A stretch of DNA of 64,000 nt from Agrobacterium vitis (GCF_037039395.1 NZ_CP146242.1:248001-312000); one strand, 5' to 3'. Shown: positions 8,437 to 18,374, numbered from the stretch's first letter. The notes: generated by a model not told the origin, from the letters alone. A program made the numbers and translations.

Positions 8437-9677
8437 GGCTTATCCTTCCCGGCTTCACAGCCGTTTCCTCAGACAATCCGCCTCTATAGCATCGTGCAGA
8501 AAACCGGTTCCCACGTTTCGGTCCGATGCTGACAAGCATCTCCCAATCATGGGGAGCAGATTTTGCCAATCTGAAATGCTCTAGCTCCCAGGATAGGATA
8601 GCAAATTTGGCTTAACGGTTTGCCAAGACACAAATCCCGCAATGACACATTGTGCGCTGCCATCCGCGCCGTCATTTCCTCGATTAAGTAACCTTTTTTT
8701 GCACAACCATACCTCTGCCGACCCAGAAACGACATAGCCAACACAACCTAAGAGATAATGCCGCAGCAATACCCTCTCCACCTTCTCAGGAGATATGGAA
8801 GCGGTCGTCATGTTATCGCTATCATTAGCGTGCTCTTTTTAAGGGAATTTTCAAGCTTGCTGTGACCAACATCACATTCTTAGGGATCAATGCCTTTATG
8901 TTCACTTAATATTCTTCTTTTGTTCACGTACATTTTAGCACCCTCAAACATTGAATTCCCTAATGATTACAAGTAGTTTTAGGCAAAAATTATTTCACTT
9001 GAAATGCCGCTAGGCGCACCAGAATTTAAATCGATTTGATTGCCGATACCCCCCGTTACGTAAGCCTGCATTGACGGATGAGCTTCGGGTTACGTATGTC
9101 AGAAACAAATTTGCACTACCTCTGATTGTATTTTCGCCATCCCGAAACAAACCGGAATAGCGTGGCGATTTGTCCCAAAACGAAGCATCCACCTCATGCG
9201 GCCTTCAGGAATTATTAGGTATCGCACATACACATCTCCGTACTCGTCCGGGAGGAAAAGATAAGAGCGTCTCAGCGTTAGAAAGCATCTGGCGATGCGC
9301 TCCCAAATGCAGGCTTCTCTGCCACCATGATCTCAAACCGGGTGCCGTGGATGAGTGTTCTCGTCGCAAACCTGGCAGGTTCAGCGTGACCGCCCGCCGA
9401 TTGCGCCAATGAAAAGGCCGAAATTCAGACAAGACGGCAAAGTATTTTGCGGTAAAATAATACCACACAGCTAATCAACTGTTTTCTATTGGTTTTTCGA
9501 ACCCGCCTACCAATCTGCCATCCTTGACCGAACCCGGCACCGCGACTATAAAGCCGCCAGCTTGCGGCCCTTATGGACCGCATTCTTTTTGTGCGTGTCA
9601 AAGCGCGCAAGACAAGCAACAAGAAACGCCCGACCGGCCCTTAAAGGCTGAAAGGGTCCAAAAGAAAGTTGAACCTC
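8437..9677. other. gene-poor, AT-richer 1.2-kb region upstream of rplM
   Basis: No frame here has both a start with a good ribosome-binding site and a recognisable product. Composition changes visibly, with A/T-rich runs between about 8820 and 9060. The minus strand of 8547-8811 has two overlapping frames (one ending in SLRDLCLGKPLSQI) that could be one frameshifted gene fragment. Around 9180-9420 both strands have short open frames without family signals. The rplM-rpsI promoter should lie in the last 250 bases. Confidence 0.45.
8488..8530. repeat. short dispersed rhizobial repeat
   Basis: Read on the minus strand it runs AGCATCGGACCGAAACGTGG then GAACCGGTTTTCTGCACGAT, an imperfect palindrome related in its core (GTGGNAACCGGTTTTC) to the RIME-like copies elsewhere in the window. 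Confidence 0.5.
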
Positions 9678-10142
9678 ATGTCTACCTTCGTTCAGAAGCC
9701 TGCAGAGGTGGAGAAGAAGTGGATCATCATCGACGCCGAAGGGCTCGTTGTTGGTCGCCTCGCCACCGTGATCGCCACCTATCTGCGTGGCAAGCACAAG
9801 GTCACTTATACTCCCCACGTCGATGATGGCGACAATGTCATCGTCATCAATGCCGAAAAGGTCGTCCTGACCGGCAAGAAATACACCGACAAGACCTATT
9901 ACTGGCACACCGGCTATCCGGGTGGCATCAAGGAACGCACGGCGCGCCAGATCATCGAAGGTCGCTTTCCGGAGCGCGTTCTTGAAAAGGCTGTCGAGCG
10001 CATGATTCCCCGCGGTCCGCTTGGCCGTCGCCAGATGAAGAACCTGCGCGTTTACGCCGGTTCCGCCCACCCCCACGAAGCCCAGCAGCCTGTCGCTCTC
10101 GACGTGGCCAAGCTGAACAGCAAGAACGTAAGGAGCGCCTAA
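9678..10142 (+). CDS. rplM: 50S ribosomal protein L13
   Basis: Primary 23S rRNA-binding protein of the large subunit. The 154-residue product carries the L13 signatures [33 protein letters not shown] and [15 protein letters not shown]. The ATG at 9678 was taken instead of an in-frame TTG nine bases upstream because [10 protein letters not shown] is the normal rhizobial start. It is followed by rpsI after two bases, so the two are co-transcribed, the conserved rplM-rpsI operon. Confidence 0.98.
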   Translation: MSTFVQKPAEVEKKWIIIDAEGLVVGRLATVIATYLRGKHKVTYTPHVDDGDNVIVINAEKVVLTGKKYTDKTYYWHTGYPGGIKERTARQIIEGRFPERVLEKAVERMIPRGPLGRRQMKNLRVYAGSAHPHEAQQPVALDVAKLNSKNVRSA

Positions 10143-10144
10143 GT

Positions 10145-10612
10145 ATGGCTGACCTCTCTTCCCTGAAGGATCTCGGCACTGCGCAGGAAGCTTCGGCTCC
10201 CGTTCACGTCCGTAAGGTCGACGCTCAAGGCCGCGCCTACGCGACCGGCAAGCGCAAGAACGCAATCGCCCGCGTTTGGGTCAAGCCCGGCACTGGCAAG
10301 ATCACGGTCAATGGCCGCGACTTCCCGGTTTACTTCGCCCGTCCGGTTCTGCAGATGATCCTGCAGCAGCCTGTCGTCGCTGCTGCCCGTACCGGTCAGT
10401 TCGACGTTATCGCCACCGTTACCGGTGGTGGTCTGTCCGGCCAGGCTGGCGCTGTGCGTCACGGCATTTCCAAGGCCCTCACCTACTTCGAACCGGGCCT
10501 GCGCTCTGTTCTGAAGAAGGGTGGCTTCCTGACCCGCGATAGCCGCGTTGTTGAACGTAAGAAGTACGGCAAGGCAAAAGCTCGCCGGTCCTTCCAGTTC
10601 TCCAAGCGTTAA
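10145..10612 (+). CDS. rpsI: 30S ribosomal protein S9
   Basis: Small-subunit protein whose C-terminal tail reaches the decoding site. The 155 residues include a short alphaproteobacterial N-terminal extension, then [15 protein letters not shown], the [19 protein letters not shown] segment and the basic end [18 protein letters not shown] typical of S9. It lies two bases after rplM and ends 25 bases before a strong hairpin terminator, which closes the operon. Confidence 0.98.
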   Translation: MADLSSLKDLGTAQEASAPVHVRKVDAQGRAYATGKRKNAIARVWVKPGTGKITVNGRDFPVYFARPVLQMILQQPVVAAARTGQFDVIATVTGGGLSGQAGAVRHGISKALTYFEPGLRSVLKKGGFLTRDSRVVERKKYGKAKARRSFQFSKR

Positions 10613-10637
10613 TCTCGCTTCTGGAATTTTACATTGG

Positions 10638-10665
10638 AAAAGCGGGGCTTCGGCTCCGCTTTTTC
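10638..10665 (+). terminator. Rho-independent terminator of rplM-rpsI
   Basis: AAAAGCGGGGC, a TTCG tetraloop, then GCTCCGCTTTT form an 11-pair stem with one G-U pair, followed by T residues. It begins 25 bases after the rpsI stop codon. Confidence 0.9.
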
Positions 10666-10759
10666 TATTTGGCCGATCAAAAATTTGAATTGGTCTATTT
10701 AGACTGAAAGAGCACACTGGCGGCACGCCGTTCCTCAGTCCAGCCGAAAGCCGCAAGCG

Positions 10760-11092
10760 ATGTCCCGTTTTGCCAAGCTGCCTTCTCCCCCTTATTACGT
10801 CGTCTGTTTTTCCTCGGTCAGAACCGAAACCGATAATGGCTACGATGACATGGCCGAGGCCATGGTCACGCTTGCCAGCCAGCAGCCAGGCTTTCTCGGC
10901 GTGGAATCCGCCCGCGACGCCACCGGATTCGGCATAACCAATTCCTACTGGAGCGACGAAGCCTCGATCCGCGCCTGGAAAAAGGTCGTGGATCATCTGG
11001 CGGCGCAAAATAAGGGCCGTGCGGAATGGTACAGCCGCTATGAGGTGCGCGTGGCAAAAGTGGAGCGATCCTACAGCTTTGCGAAAGCCTGA
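10760..11092 (+). CDS. antibiotic-biosynthesis-monooxygenase-fold (ABM) protein
   Basis: A 110-residue ferredoxin-like alpha/beta barrel protein. The pattern PPYYVVCFSSVRT, then MAEAMVTLASQQPGFLGVES, then TNSYWSDEASIRAWKK matches the ABM/DUF3291-like dimeric barrel superfamily. Some members are cofactor-free oxygenases, but many have no known activity, so no substrate is claimed. Its last 23 bases are repeated exactly 963 bases downstream, showing that its 3' end was included in a tandem duplication (see 12033-12055). Confidence 0.75.
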   Translation: MSRFAKLPSPPYYVVCFSSVRTETDNGYDDMAEAMVTLASQQPGFLGVESARDATGFGITNSYWSDEASIRAWKKVVDHLAAQNKGRAEWYSRYEVRVAKVERSYSFAKA

Positions 11093-11163
11093 CAAAGCAA
11101 GGATTGCGTGGTGCCATCGGCTTCATTTTGACCGATGCAGCGGACGGAACCTCGGAATTGAAA

Positions 11164-12009
11164 ATGATCAAACGGCCTTACAATATTTGCATCGTCGAGC
11201 CGAAAGGCTTCGGTCACTCAAAAGCCTTCGAGGAAGTCGCTGAAGCTCTCGACTATTCCTTGAAAGAATTGGGGTATCCAACCGCCCTTTCGGTCAACAG
11301 AGTGACCGGCGACGCCGTTAACATCATCTTCGGCGCACATCTGCTCCCCTTGCAGGATCTTCACGATCTTGATCCAGGCACGATTATCGTCAATGCCGAA
11401 CCGCTGTCGGCAACCTCAGAACGGACACGTGACCGGGTTCTCATCTGCCTCAACGCCGGTTTGGAAATTTGGGACTACAGCCTCGCCAATATCGAGATCC
11501 TCAACCGAATCGGTGGGCGGCCAGCCAAATATCTGCAATTGGGTTTCCAGAAAGAACTGGACCGCATAGCGCCCGCCCCGGTCCGGGATATCGACGTGCT
11601 TTTCTATGGCTCTATGAATGAACGTCGCGCAGAGATTCTCTACGGCTTGCAAGCCCGGGGGCTGATCATTGAGCATCTGTTCGATGTGTATGGACGCGAG
11701 CGCGACGCCTGGATCGCCAGGTCCAAAGTGGTTTTGAACATGCATCTGCTGGAATCGCAGATTTTCGAAGTCGTGCGCGTGTTCTATCTGCTCATCAATG
11801 GCGTGGCCGTCGTCGGCGAGGTCAACGGGCCGGAAACGCTGATTGATGATCGGTTTGCGCAGGGCATCGTCGCCGCACCCTATGGTGATTTGATCGACGT
11901 CACGGAACAGTTGGTGCGCGATGCTGCCCGGCTCGAAAAACAGCGAGCGCTTGCCCGCGACGCCATCAAGCGCCATCCGCAAGTGACCTTCACCCAACAG
12001 CTTATTTGA
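11164..12009 (+). CDS. glycosyltransferase-like protein, tandem copy 1
   Basis: A protein of 281 residues (from ATG 11164) of a type I do not know by name. Segments such as DIDVLFYGSMNERR, VVLNMHLLESQIFEVVRVF and LLINGVAVVGEVNG resemble the nucleotide-sugar-binding half of GT-B glycosyltransferases of the CgeB/group-1 kind, where a conserved acid in IFE contacts the sugar donor. No signal peptide or membrane segment. The open frame extends 60 bases upstream, but no ribosome-binding site favours the longer form. The next gene is a collinear paralogue, about two-thirds identical by eye and without gaps. The sugar acceptor and pathway are unknown. Confidence 0.7.
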   Translation: MIKRPYNICIVEPKGFGHSKAFEEVAEALDYSLKELGYPTALSVNRVTGDAVNIIFGAHLLPLQDLHDLDPGTIIVNAEPLSATSERTRDRVLICLNAGLEIWDYSLANIEILNRIGGRPAKYLQLGFQKELDRIAPAPVRDIDVLFYGSMNERRAEILYGLQARGLIIEHLFDVYGRERDAWIARSKVVLNMHLLESQIFEVVRVFYLLINGVAVVGEVNGPETLIDDRFAQGIVAAPYGDLIDVTEQLVRDAARLEKQRALARDAIKRHPQVTFTQQLI

Positions 12010-12032
12010 TGTCTGATGGTAGAGATGGACGG

Positions 12033-12055
12033 CCTACAGCTTTGCGAAAGCCTGA
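12033..12055 (+). repeat. duplication relic: copy of the 3' end of the upstream ABM gene
   Basis: The 23 bases starting CCTACAGCTTTGCGAAAGCC and ending TGA are identical to the last 23 bases of the ABM gene (11070-11092), exactly 963 bases away. They lie between the two glycosyltransferase-like copies and mark the joint of a tandem duplication. Confidence 0.85.
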
Positions 12056-12127
12056 TACGTGATGGTTACAGCCCTTACCGTCATGCACCGCGCGTGGATG
12101 ACGGCCTCGTAACGACTGGTCGGCGAC

Positions 12128-12973
12128 ATGAGTTCTGAAAAATATAATATCTGCATCGTGAGGCCTGATGGCTTCATACACTCCATGGCTTTCGTGGAGG
12201 TCGCTGAGGCGCTGGGCTATTCGCTAAGAGCGCTGGGGCATCAGTCGATGGTGAATTTCAATGCCTTCGCGCATGACGCCATCAACATCATTTTCGGCGC
12301 CCATCTGCTGACGCCGCAAGATATCGCCGATCTCAAACCGAACACGATCATCGTCAATGCCGAACCGCTCTCGGCGATTGACGCACCAGTGCGGGAGCGC
12401 ATTCTCACATGGCTTCAGACCGGCCTGGAAATCTGGGATTACAGCCGGGCCAATATCGAGATCCTGAGCCAGATCGGCGGACGGCCGGCGAAATATCTGC
12501 AATTGGGCTTCCAGAATGAACTGGATCGCATTACTCCTGCGCCGCACCAGGATATCGACGTGCTGTTCTATGGCTCGATGAATGAGCGGCGTTCCGCCAT
12601 CATCGATGGCCTGCGTGACCGGGGCCTTGCCGTCAAGCGCCTGTTCAACGCCTATGGACGCGACCGTGACATTTGGATCGGCCGTTCCAAAACCGTATTG
12701 AACATGCATTTTTTCGACGCGCAGATTTTCGAGGTCGTGCGGGTCTTCTATCTGCTCAGCAATGGCGTGCCTGTTGTTGGCGAGGTCAACGGACAGGCGA
12801 CGCAGATCGAGGAGCGATTTACCCAGGGCATCGTGGCCGCACCCTATGGCGAGTTGATTGATGTCACCGAAAAGCTGGTGCGCGATCCCGAAAGGCTTGC
12901 AAAGCAGCGCGCCATCGCCCGCGCCGCTATCACGCCCTATCCGCAGACGGTCTTCACGCAAATGCTGCTTTGA
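12128..12973 (+). CDS. glycosyltransferase-like protein, tandem copy 2
   Basis: 281-residue paralogue of the preceding gene, aligned end to end. The invariant blocks (INIIFGAHLL, TIIVNAEPLSA, GLEIWDY, IGGRPAKYLQLGFQ, DIDVLFYGSMNERR, IFEVVRVFYLL, GIVAAPYG, LIDVTE) probably mark the active or binding surface. Differences are spread along the whole length, so the copies have diverged under selection rather than decayed. Both copies appear intact. The leader between the relic and this ATG no longer resembles that of copy 1. Most likely a GT-B-type sugar transferase, with substrate unknown. Confidence 0.7.
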   Translation: MSSEKYNICIVRPDGFIHSMAFVEVAEALGYSLRALGHQSMVNFNAFAHDAINIIFGAHLLTPQDIADLKPNTIIVNAEPLSAIDAPVRERILTWLQTGLEIWDYSRANIEILSQIGGRPAKYLQLGFQNELDRITPAPHQDIDVLFYGSMNERRSAIIDGLRDRGLAVKRLFNAYGRDRDIWIGRSKTVLNMHFFDAQIFEVVRVFYLLSNGVPVVGEVNGQATQIEERFTQGIVAAPYGELIDVTEKLVRDPERLAKQRAIARAAITPYPQTVFTQMLL

Positions 12974-13005
12974 CACAGGCGGAGGCCTCTATAGGATTGC
13001 TGCAT

Positions 13006-13108
13006 AGAGTTTGTCTGGGAAAAGTGGAACCCGGTTTTCCCGAAAAGACAAACGAACACAAGAGAATCTAGAGTTTGTCTGGTTCAATATGAACCTGACA
13101 GACTCTAG
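13006..13108 (+). repeat. RIME-like intergenic mosaic repeat, full copy
   Basis: Two adjacent imperfect palindromes: AGAGTTTGTCTGGGAAAAG ... CGAAAAGACAAAC and AGAGTTTGTCTGGTTCAAT ... CCTGACAGACTCTAG. It is the best-preserved copy of the family in this window and fills the gap before the agmatinase gene. Confidence 0.85.
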
Positions 13109-13132
13109 AACAGCTGATGCGGATCAAATACC

Positions 13133-14086
13133 TTGGCAGATAAATCCATAGACCACGCCTTCACGGCAAACGATCTCACATCGGCAGCTACTGACCCGAC
13201 CTATGCCGGTGTGCTCTCCTTCATGCGCAGACGCTATACCAAACTGCTGGATGGGGTGGACACGGCCATTTGGGGCATTCCCTTCGATGCCGCCACCTCC
13301 AACCGGCCCGGCGCCCGGTTCGGGCCGCAGGCCATTCGCCGCGCCTCGGCCATTTTCGACAATGATCCGCAATATCCGTTCGAGCGCGACCTGTTCGCGG
13401 CCATGCCCACCGTGGATTACGGCGATTGCCGCCTGGACTATGGCAATCATTGGGAAACACCGGCCACGATTGAAAAGGAAGCCGCCCATATTCTCTCAAA
13501 GGCAAACTTCCTGCTGACGCTGGGCGGCGACCATTTCATCACCTGGCCGCTGCTGAAGGCTCATGTCGCCAAACATGGCCCGCTGGCGCTGGTGCAGTTC
13601 GATGCCCATCAGGATATCTGGTTCGACGATGGAAACCGGATAGACCACGGTTCCTTTGTCGGGCGGGCGGTGCGCGAAGGCCTGATCGTCCCGTCCCGTT
13701 CGATCCAGATTGGCATCCGCACCCATGCGCCTGACGATTGCGGCATCCGCATGCTCTACGGTCATCAGGTGGAGGAGATGCGCGCTGCCGAGATCGCTGC
13801 GCTGATCCTCGACCATACGGCGGGCCAACCCGCCTATCTCACCTTCGACATCGATTGCCTCGACCCTGCCTTTGCGCCCGGCACCGGCACGCCGGTGGCA
13901 GGTGGACCATCCAGCGCAAAAATCCTCTCGGTTCTGCAAAACCTTCATCCGCTCGACATAAGAGGAGCCGATATAGTCGAGGTGGCGCCCGCCTATGACC
14001 ATGCCGATATAACCGCCATTGCAGGGGCAACGGTGGCAATGTATATGCTGGGGCTGCGCGCTGAACGACTGGCGCGATCTGGTTGA
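13133..14086 (+). CDS. speB: agmatinase / ureohydrolase family protein
   Basis: Arginase-superfamily enzyme of 317 residues that should hydrolyse a guanidino compound, most likely agmatine to putrescine plus urea. The dinuclear Mn site ligands are all present: GGDHFITWPL, FDAHQD, and FDIDCLDPAFAPGTGTPVAG. The specificity loop does not settle agmatine against other guanidino acids, so the name is by family. The start is a TTG; the first internal ATG is 30 codons in and would remove conserved sequence. It sits right after a RIME-like repeat and 69 bases before argC. Confidence 0.82.
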   Translation: MADKSIDHAFTANDLTSAATDPTYAGVLSFMRRRYTKLLDGVDTAIWGIPFDAATSNRPGARFGPQAIRRASAIFDNDPQYPFERDLFAAMPTVDYGDCRLDYGNHWETPATIEKEAAHILSKANFLLTLGGDHFITWPLLKAHVAKHGPLALVQFDAHQDIWFDDGNRIDHGSFVGRAVREGLIVPSRSIQIGIRTHAPDDCGIRMLYGHQVEEMRAAEIAALILDHTAGQPAYLTFDIDCLDPAFAPGTGTPVAGGPSSAKILSVLQNLHPLDIRGADIVEVAPAYDHADITAIAGATVAMYMLGLRAERLARSG

Positions 14087-14155
14087 TAAAATGATTCAAG
14101 CAATTCAGGATTTGAATCCGCAAAAGCGGGCAATCTCCTGAAAAGAGAGGGTAAA

Positions 14156-15088
14156 ATGACAGCGAAAATCTTCATTGACGGCGAACACGGCACCACCGGC
14201 CTGCAAATCCGCAGCCGCATGGCCGACCGCCGCGATGTGGAATTGCTGTCGATCCCGCAAGAGCAGCGCCGCAATGCCGCCCTGCGCGAGGACATGCTCA
14301 ACAGCGCCGATATCGCCATTCTGTGCCTGCCCGACGACGCCTCGAAAGAGGCCGTGTCGATGCTGGCTGGCAACAACAGTGTGCGGATCATCGACACCTC
14401 CACCGCCTTCCGCGTTGCCAAGGACTGGACCTATGGTTTTGCCGAAATGGACAAGGACCAGGGCGACAAGATCCGCTCGGCGCGCTGCGTTGCCAATCCC
14501 GGCTGCTACCCGACCGGCGCTATCGCGCTGATCCGGCCGCTTCGCGCTGCGGGCATCCTGCCGGACGGCTACCCGGTGTCCGTCAATGCCGTGTCCGGCT
14601 ATAGCGGCGGCGGCAAGCAGTTGATCGCCCAGATGGAAGACGAGAGCCATCCCGAGCATCTGACCGTCAACAACTATGTCTATGGCCTGAACCTCAAGCA
14701 CAAGCATGTGCCGGAAATGAAGGCCCATGGCCTGCTGGATCGCGCTCCGCTGTTTTCGCCTTCGGTCGGCCGGTTCCCGCAGGGCATGATCGTGCAGGTT
14801 CCGCTGTTCCTGGAGGATCTGGCGGATGGCGCGACCGTGGAAAGCATCCACGCTGCGCTTTCCGCCCATTACGCCGGGCAGAACATCGTCAATGTCGTCG
14901 CTCTCGAAGACAGCGCCAAGCTCGGTCGGGTCGATGCCGAGGAACTGGTGGGCCAGGACACGATGAAACTCTTCGTGTTCGGCAATCCGGGCACCGGCCA
15001 TGTCAATCTCGTGGCCGTGCTGGATAATCTCGGCAAGGGGGCGTCCGGCGCAGCCGTCCAGAACATGGACCTGATGCTGTCGGCGTGA
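14156..15088 (+). CDS. argC: N-acetyl-gamma-glutamyl-phosphate reductase
   Basis: Third enzyme of arginine/ornithine synthesis: NADPH-dependent reduction of N-acetylglutamyl phosphate to the semialdehyde. At 310 residues it belongs to the shorter type-2 ArgC group. The N-terminal [16 protein letters not shown] is the NADP loop, Cys117 in NPGCYPTG forms the thioacyl intermediate, and the [20 protein letters not shown] segment supplies the catalytic His. A GAGAGGG ribosome-binding site precedes the ATG. A kinase gene follows within five bases and may be co-transcribed. Confidence 0.96.
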   Translation: MTAKIFIDGEHGTTGLQIRSRMADRRDVELLSIPQEQRRNAALREDMLNSADIAILCLPDDASKEAVSMLAGNNSVRIIDTSTAFRVAKDWTYGFAEMDKDQGDKIRSARCVANPGCYPTGAIALIRPLRAAGILPDGYPVSVNAVSGYSGGGKQLIAQMEDESHPEHLTVNNYVYGLNLKHKHVPEMKAHGLLDRAPLFSPSVGRFPQGMIVQVPLFLEDLADGATVESIHAALSAHYAGQNIVNVVALEDSAKLGRVDAEELVGQDTMKLFVFGNPGTGHVNLVAVLDNLGKGASGAAVQNMDLMLSA

Positions 15089-15092
15089 TCGT

Positions 15093-15971
15093 TTGAGCAG
15101 CCCTTTGAAAGCCCCCGTCTTTCCTCCATCTCTGATGGAGACATGGGGGCTTTCGCATCTCAGGCTGATCGCCAATACCCCTAGCAGCCACGTTTACCGG
15201 GCCACGCAGGACGAGCTCCCCGTCATTGTCAAAGCTCTGAAGCCCGAAGGCAGCGGCGAACGACCGGGCCTGGATTTTCTGCGCTGGCGGGATGGCAATG
15301 GTGCAATCCGGCTCATCGATCAGGCTGGCGATATCGCCCTGCTGGACGATGCGGGCGGTTTGCTGCTGCGCCATCATCTTGGCAAGGTCGGAGATCCGAC
15401 AGCAACGGAGATCATCGTCAATGTGCTGGCGCGCCTGCATGCGCCATCGCCCGTGCCTGCTCCCGATGCGCTGACGCCCCTAAAGGCCCATTTCAGCGCG
15501 CTGTTTGCGCTCGAGAAAACCATGTCCGACCCGGCCATCGCCGAGATCATCCATTGGACGGCAGCACTGGCCCGCAGCCTGCTTGCCGAGCAACAGGATA
15601 TCAAGCCGCTGCATGGCGACCTGCACCACGATAATGTCATCGGCGATGACAGTGGCAATTGGCTGGCGATCGATCCGCAGGGCCTTCTGGGCGAGCCGGC
15701 CTATGATGTCGCCAATGTGTTCGGCAATCCGCTCCACGCCCCGGATCTGGTTCTCGATCCCCGGCGCGCGATGGACCTCAGCCAGCGGTTTTCGGTGGCG
15801 CTGGGCTGTTCACCGCGTAAAATCCTCAGCTATGCGGCAGCCCATGCGGGTCTCTCCTGCGCGTGGACGCTGAGCCACCCACTGACCGCATCCGGCAATA
15901 CCAATCTTGCCGAGCGGCTTGGCTTTGCCCGGCTGGCACGGTCCATACTTGCTGAACAGTTTGTCGACTGA
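15093..15971 (+). CDS. aminoglycoside/hydroxyurea-type phosphotransferase
   Basis: Small-molecule kinase of the APH(6)/hur family with the protein-kinase-like fold. The catalytic loop HGDLHHDNVI and the metal motif AIDPQGLLGEPAYDVAN, both diagnostic of this family, sit between residues 170 and 210. The N-terminal lobe has PVIVKALKP with the ATP-binding lysine. Chromosomal members often phosphorylate unknown metabolites, so resistance should not be assumed. The start is uncertain: a TTG five bases after argC, or the in-frame ATG at 15135. The close spacing suggests co-transcription with argC. Confidence 0.85.
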   Translation: MSSPLKAPVFPPSLMETWGLSHLRLIANTPSSHVYRATQDELPVIVKALKPEGSGERPGLDFLRWRDGNGAIRLIDQAGDIALLDDAGGLLLRHHLGKVGDPTATEIIVNVLARLHAPSPVPAPDALTPLKAHFSALFALEKTMSDPAIAEIIHWTAALARSLLAEQQDIKPLHGDLHHDNVIGDDSGNWLAIDPQGLLGEPAYDVANVFGNPLHAPDLVLDPRRAMDLSQRFSVALGCSPRKILSYAAAHAGLSCAWTLSHPLTASGNTNLAERLGFARLARSILAEQFVD

Positions 15972-16033
15972 TCCGTCTCTCGTGCTGGTTGCTCCTGCGG
16001 CGTATAATTGAGCCATATGTTCAGGAGCCACCC

Positions 16034-16861
16034 ATGACCGACAGCCGTCTTCCCGTTTATTTCATCCCTCATGGCGGCGGGCCCTGGCCATTCATGGACT
16101 TCCCGAAAGACGACCAGGGCAAAGGCCCCTGGGACGATCTTGCGGCCTTTCTGCAAGGCCTGCCTGTCGATCTCGGCGTCACGCCGAAAGCCATTCTCAT
16201 CGTCTCCGGCCATTGGGAAAAGGAACCGCAGGTCACCGTCAGCACGGCAGCGGCCCCCGGCATGCTCTATGATTATTACGGCTTTCCCGCCCATACCTAT
16301 GAGATAACCTATCCCGCCAAGGGCGATCCGGCGCTGGCCGCCCATGTACGCGAGCTGCTGCAACAGGCAGGCATCGCTTCAGCGGGGGACGATTCGCGCG
16401 GCTTCGACCATGGTGTGTTCATTCCGCTGATGGTTGCCTATCCGGATGCGGATGTGCCTGTCGTGATGCTGTCGCTGAAGAACACGCTGGATGCGGAAAG
16501 CCATCTGGAAATCGGCAAGGCCTTGCAGTCCCTGCGCGATGACAATGTGCTGATCATCGCATCCGGCATGAGCTACCATAATATGCCGATGTTTCGCCGC
16601 CGCGATGCCGACCATGAGGCCGTTGCCAAACGGTTCGATGACTGGCTGACGGCAGCGGTGGAAATGCCCGACCCGGATGCCCGTGCCGCGACGCTCAGCC
16701 TTTGGGATCAAAACCCGGATGCGCTTGCCTGCCATGTCCCAGACCATGACCATCTTGTGCCGCTGTTCGTGGCCGCAGGGGCTGCGGGCCACGACGGCGG
16801 AAGACGGGTCTTCAGCGGCCATGCGATTGGCAAGGCCTATTCAGGCTACCGGTTTGGGTAA
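16034..16861 (+). CDS. extradiol ring-cleavage dioxygenase-like (DODA/YgiD family)
   Basis: Class III extradiol dioxygenase fold of 275 residues. The metal ligands appear as [14 protein letters not shown] and FDHGVFIPL, with a further conserved His in GMSYHN. Relatives include plant-type 4,5-DOPA dioxygenase and E. coli YgiD, so a catechol-like substrate is likely but not shown. AGGAG stands seven bases before the ATG. Its last 21 bases overlap the 3' end of the convergent ctaA gene. Confidence 0.88.
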   Translation: MTDSRLPVYFIPHGGGPWPFMDFPKDDQGKGPWDDLAAFLQGLPVDLGVTPKAILIVSGHWEKEPQVTVSTAAAPGMLYDYYGFPAHTYEITYPAKGDPALAAHVRELLQQAGIASAGDDSRGFDHGVFIPLMVAYPDADVPVVMLSLKNTLDAESHLEIGKALQSLRDDNVLIIASGMSYHNMPMFRRRDADHEAVAKRFDDWLTAAVEMPDPDARAATLSLWDQNPDALACHVPDHDHLVPLFVAAGAAGHDGGRRVFSGHAIGKAYSGYRFG

Positions 16862-17935
16862 AGGATAGGCGCCGTAGAAGCCACGCAGATGCGCGACCGT
16901 AAAGCCGAGCAGGATCAGCGCGCCGCCCTGATGGGCGAGCGCCGCATGCAGCGGCACCTGCATGAGCAGCGCGGAAATCCCCAGCACCGCCTGACAGCAG
17001 ACGATGACAAACAGCACGACGCTACGGCGCGCATGGGTCGTTCCCGGTGCCGCCCGCAGCGACGAGACCATGTGATAGAGCGCCACCAGAAACACGGTAT
17101 AGGCACCGATGCGATGCACGAACTGCACCGTCTTCGGGTTTTCGAAGAAATTCAGCCAGACGGGATGCTGGACCAGCAGATCACCGGGGATCAGCGCGCC
17201 ATCCATCAGCGGCCAGGTATTGTAGGACATGCCGGCATCCAGCCCTGCCACCAGTGCACCCAGATAGATCTGGAACAGCACGAGGCAGAGAAGCGCAATT
17301 GCCCAATGCCGCGAATGCGCGGTCGGGGCTGGATCGGCACTATGGCGGGCAAGGCCACGCATCACCCAGACACAGGATGAGAAGATCAGACAGGCCATGA
17401 CCAGATGGGTGGCCAGCCGATATTGACTGACCTCGGTGCGCTCCGAAAGCCCTGATGACACCATCCACCAGCCGATAAAGCCCTGAAAGCCGCCGAGCGC
17501 GAGTATGCCGACCAGCGGCCAGCGCAAACGCTTCTCGATCCTTCCGGTGACCCAGAAAAACGCCAGCGGCAAAGCAAAGATCACGCCGATGCTGCGGGCC
17601 AGGAAGCGATGCGCCCATTCCCACCAGAAAATCGTCTTGAACGCTTCGACCGTCATGCCCTTGTTGACCAGCTCATATTGCGGGATCTGCTGGTAGAGTT
17701 TGAACTCTTCCTCCCACTCCGCCGCGCTCAACGGTGGGATGACACCGTGGATCGGCTTCCATTGGGTAATCGACAGGCCAGAATTGGTCAGCCGGGTCGC
17801 CCCACCGACAAGAACCAGGGCAAACAGCGCGAGAATCACCAGGCCGAGCCAGATGCGCAGGGCGCGGCGGTTGCGGCTCTGCCGGTCGAGGACGGCTGCT
17901 GTCGGGACGGGTGAAGCGGTGCTGGCGATGGTCAT
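16841..17935 (-). CDS. ctaA: heme A synthase (COX15/CtaA)
   Basis: Inner-membrane enzyme that oxidises the C8 methyl of heme O to give heme A for aa3-type cytochrome oxidase. The 364-residue protein has eight hydrophobic segments. The signatures [32 protein letters not shown] and [10 protein letters not shown] contain the conserved heme-ligating His residues. There is no extracytoplasmic Cys pair, as expected for the alphaproteobacterial/mitochondrial COX15 type. It converges on the dioxygenase-like gene, and a DUF2842 gene lies divergent on the other side, a pairing common in rhizobia. Confidence 0.96.
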   Translation of the reverse strand: MTIASTASPVPTAAVLDRQSRNRRALRIWLGLVILALFALVLVGGATRLTNSGLSITQWKPIHGVIPPLSAAEWEEEFKLYQQIPQYELVNKGMTVEAFKTIFWWEWAHRFLARSIGVIFALPLAFFWVTGRIEKRLRWPLVGILALGGFQGFIGWWMVSSGLSERTEVSQYRLATHLVMACLIFSSCVWVMRGLARHSADPAPTAHSRHWAIALLCLVLFQIYLGALVAGLDAGMSYNTWPLMDGALIPGDLLVQHPVWLNFFENPKTVQFVHRIGAYTVFLVALYHMVSSLRAAPGTTHARRSVVLFVIVCCQAVLGISALLMQVPLHAALAHQGGALILLGFTVAHLRGFYGAYPLPKPVA

Positions 17936-18090
17936 CGGTCCAATCTCTCCATTCTACGGCATAATCCCGGTCCGAACGCTTTGTTGCAGGCGGAACTGGT
18001 GCATTCCGGTTGATTTGCATCAGGACCCGGTGCAAAACAAGGGCGGAAGGTTTGCGACATCGCGTCGCGTCCTGCAATCAGGGTCATAGC

Positions 18091-18300
18091 ATGCCGGTCA
18101 GACTGCGCAAATTCGTCGGGACGATTTTGATCGTCGTGCTTGTCATGCTTTACGCAGTGCTGGCCACCACCATTGCCACATTGACTTTAGCACAGTCACC
18201 CTGGTGGGTGCATCTCACCTATTTCCTGCTGTCGGGCGTGGTCTGGATCCTGCCGGCCATGGCAATCATCAAATGGATGGCGGGTCCGGTTCGCAAATAA
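18091..18300 (+). CDS. DUF2842 small membrane protein
   Basis: A 69-residue protein with two membrane helices (GTILIVVLVMLYAVLATTIA and the FLLSGVVWILPAMAIIKWM segment). The WWVHLTYFLLSG and ILPAMAIIKWM elements fit DUF2842, a short family found beside heme A synthase genes in alphaproteobacteria. Function unknown, though the context hints at cytochrome oxidase assembly. The ATG at 18091 is the best start. Confidence 0.85.
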   Translation: MPVRLRKFVGTILIVVLVMLYAVLATTIATLTLAQSPWWVHLTYFLLSGVVWILPAMAIIKWMAGPVRK

Positions 18301-18374
18301 TTCGCCGTGTTGCATGATCCTTAAATACAAACCGGGTAAGCTGGTGTTGCATCGACAGGACCGGAGAATGCAGC

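Noticed and set aside
9170..9468. Overlapping short frames on both strands before rplM
   Set aside because: No ribosome-binding site or family match; composition does not favour either strand.
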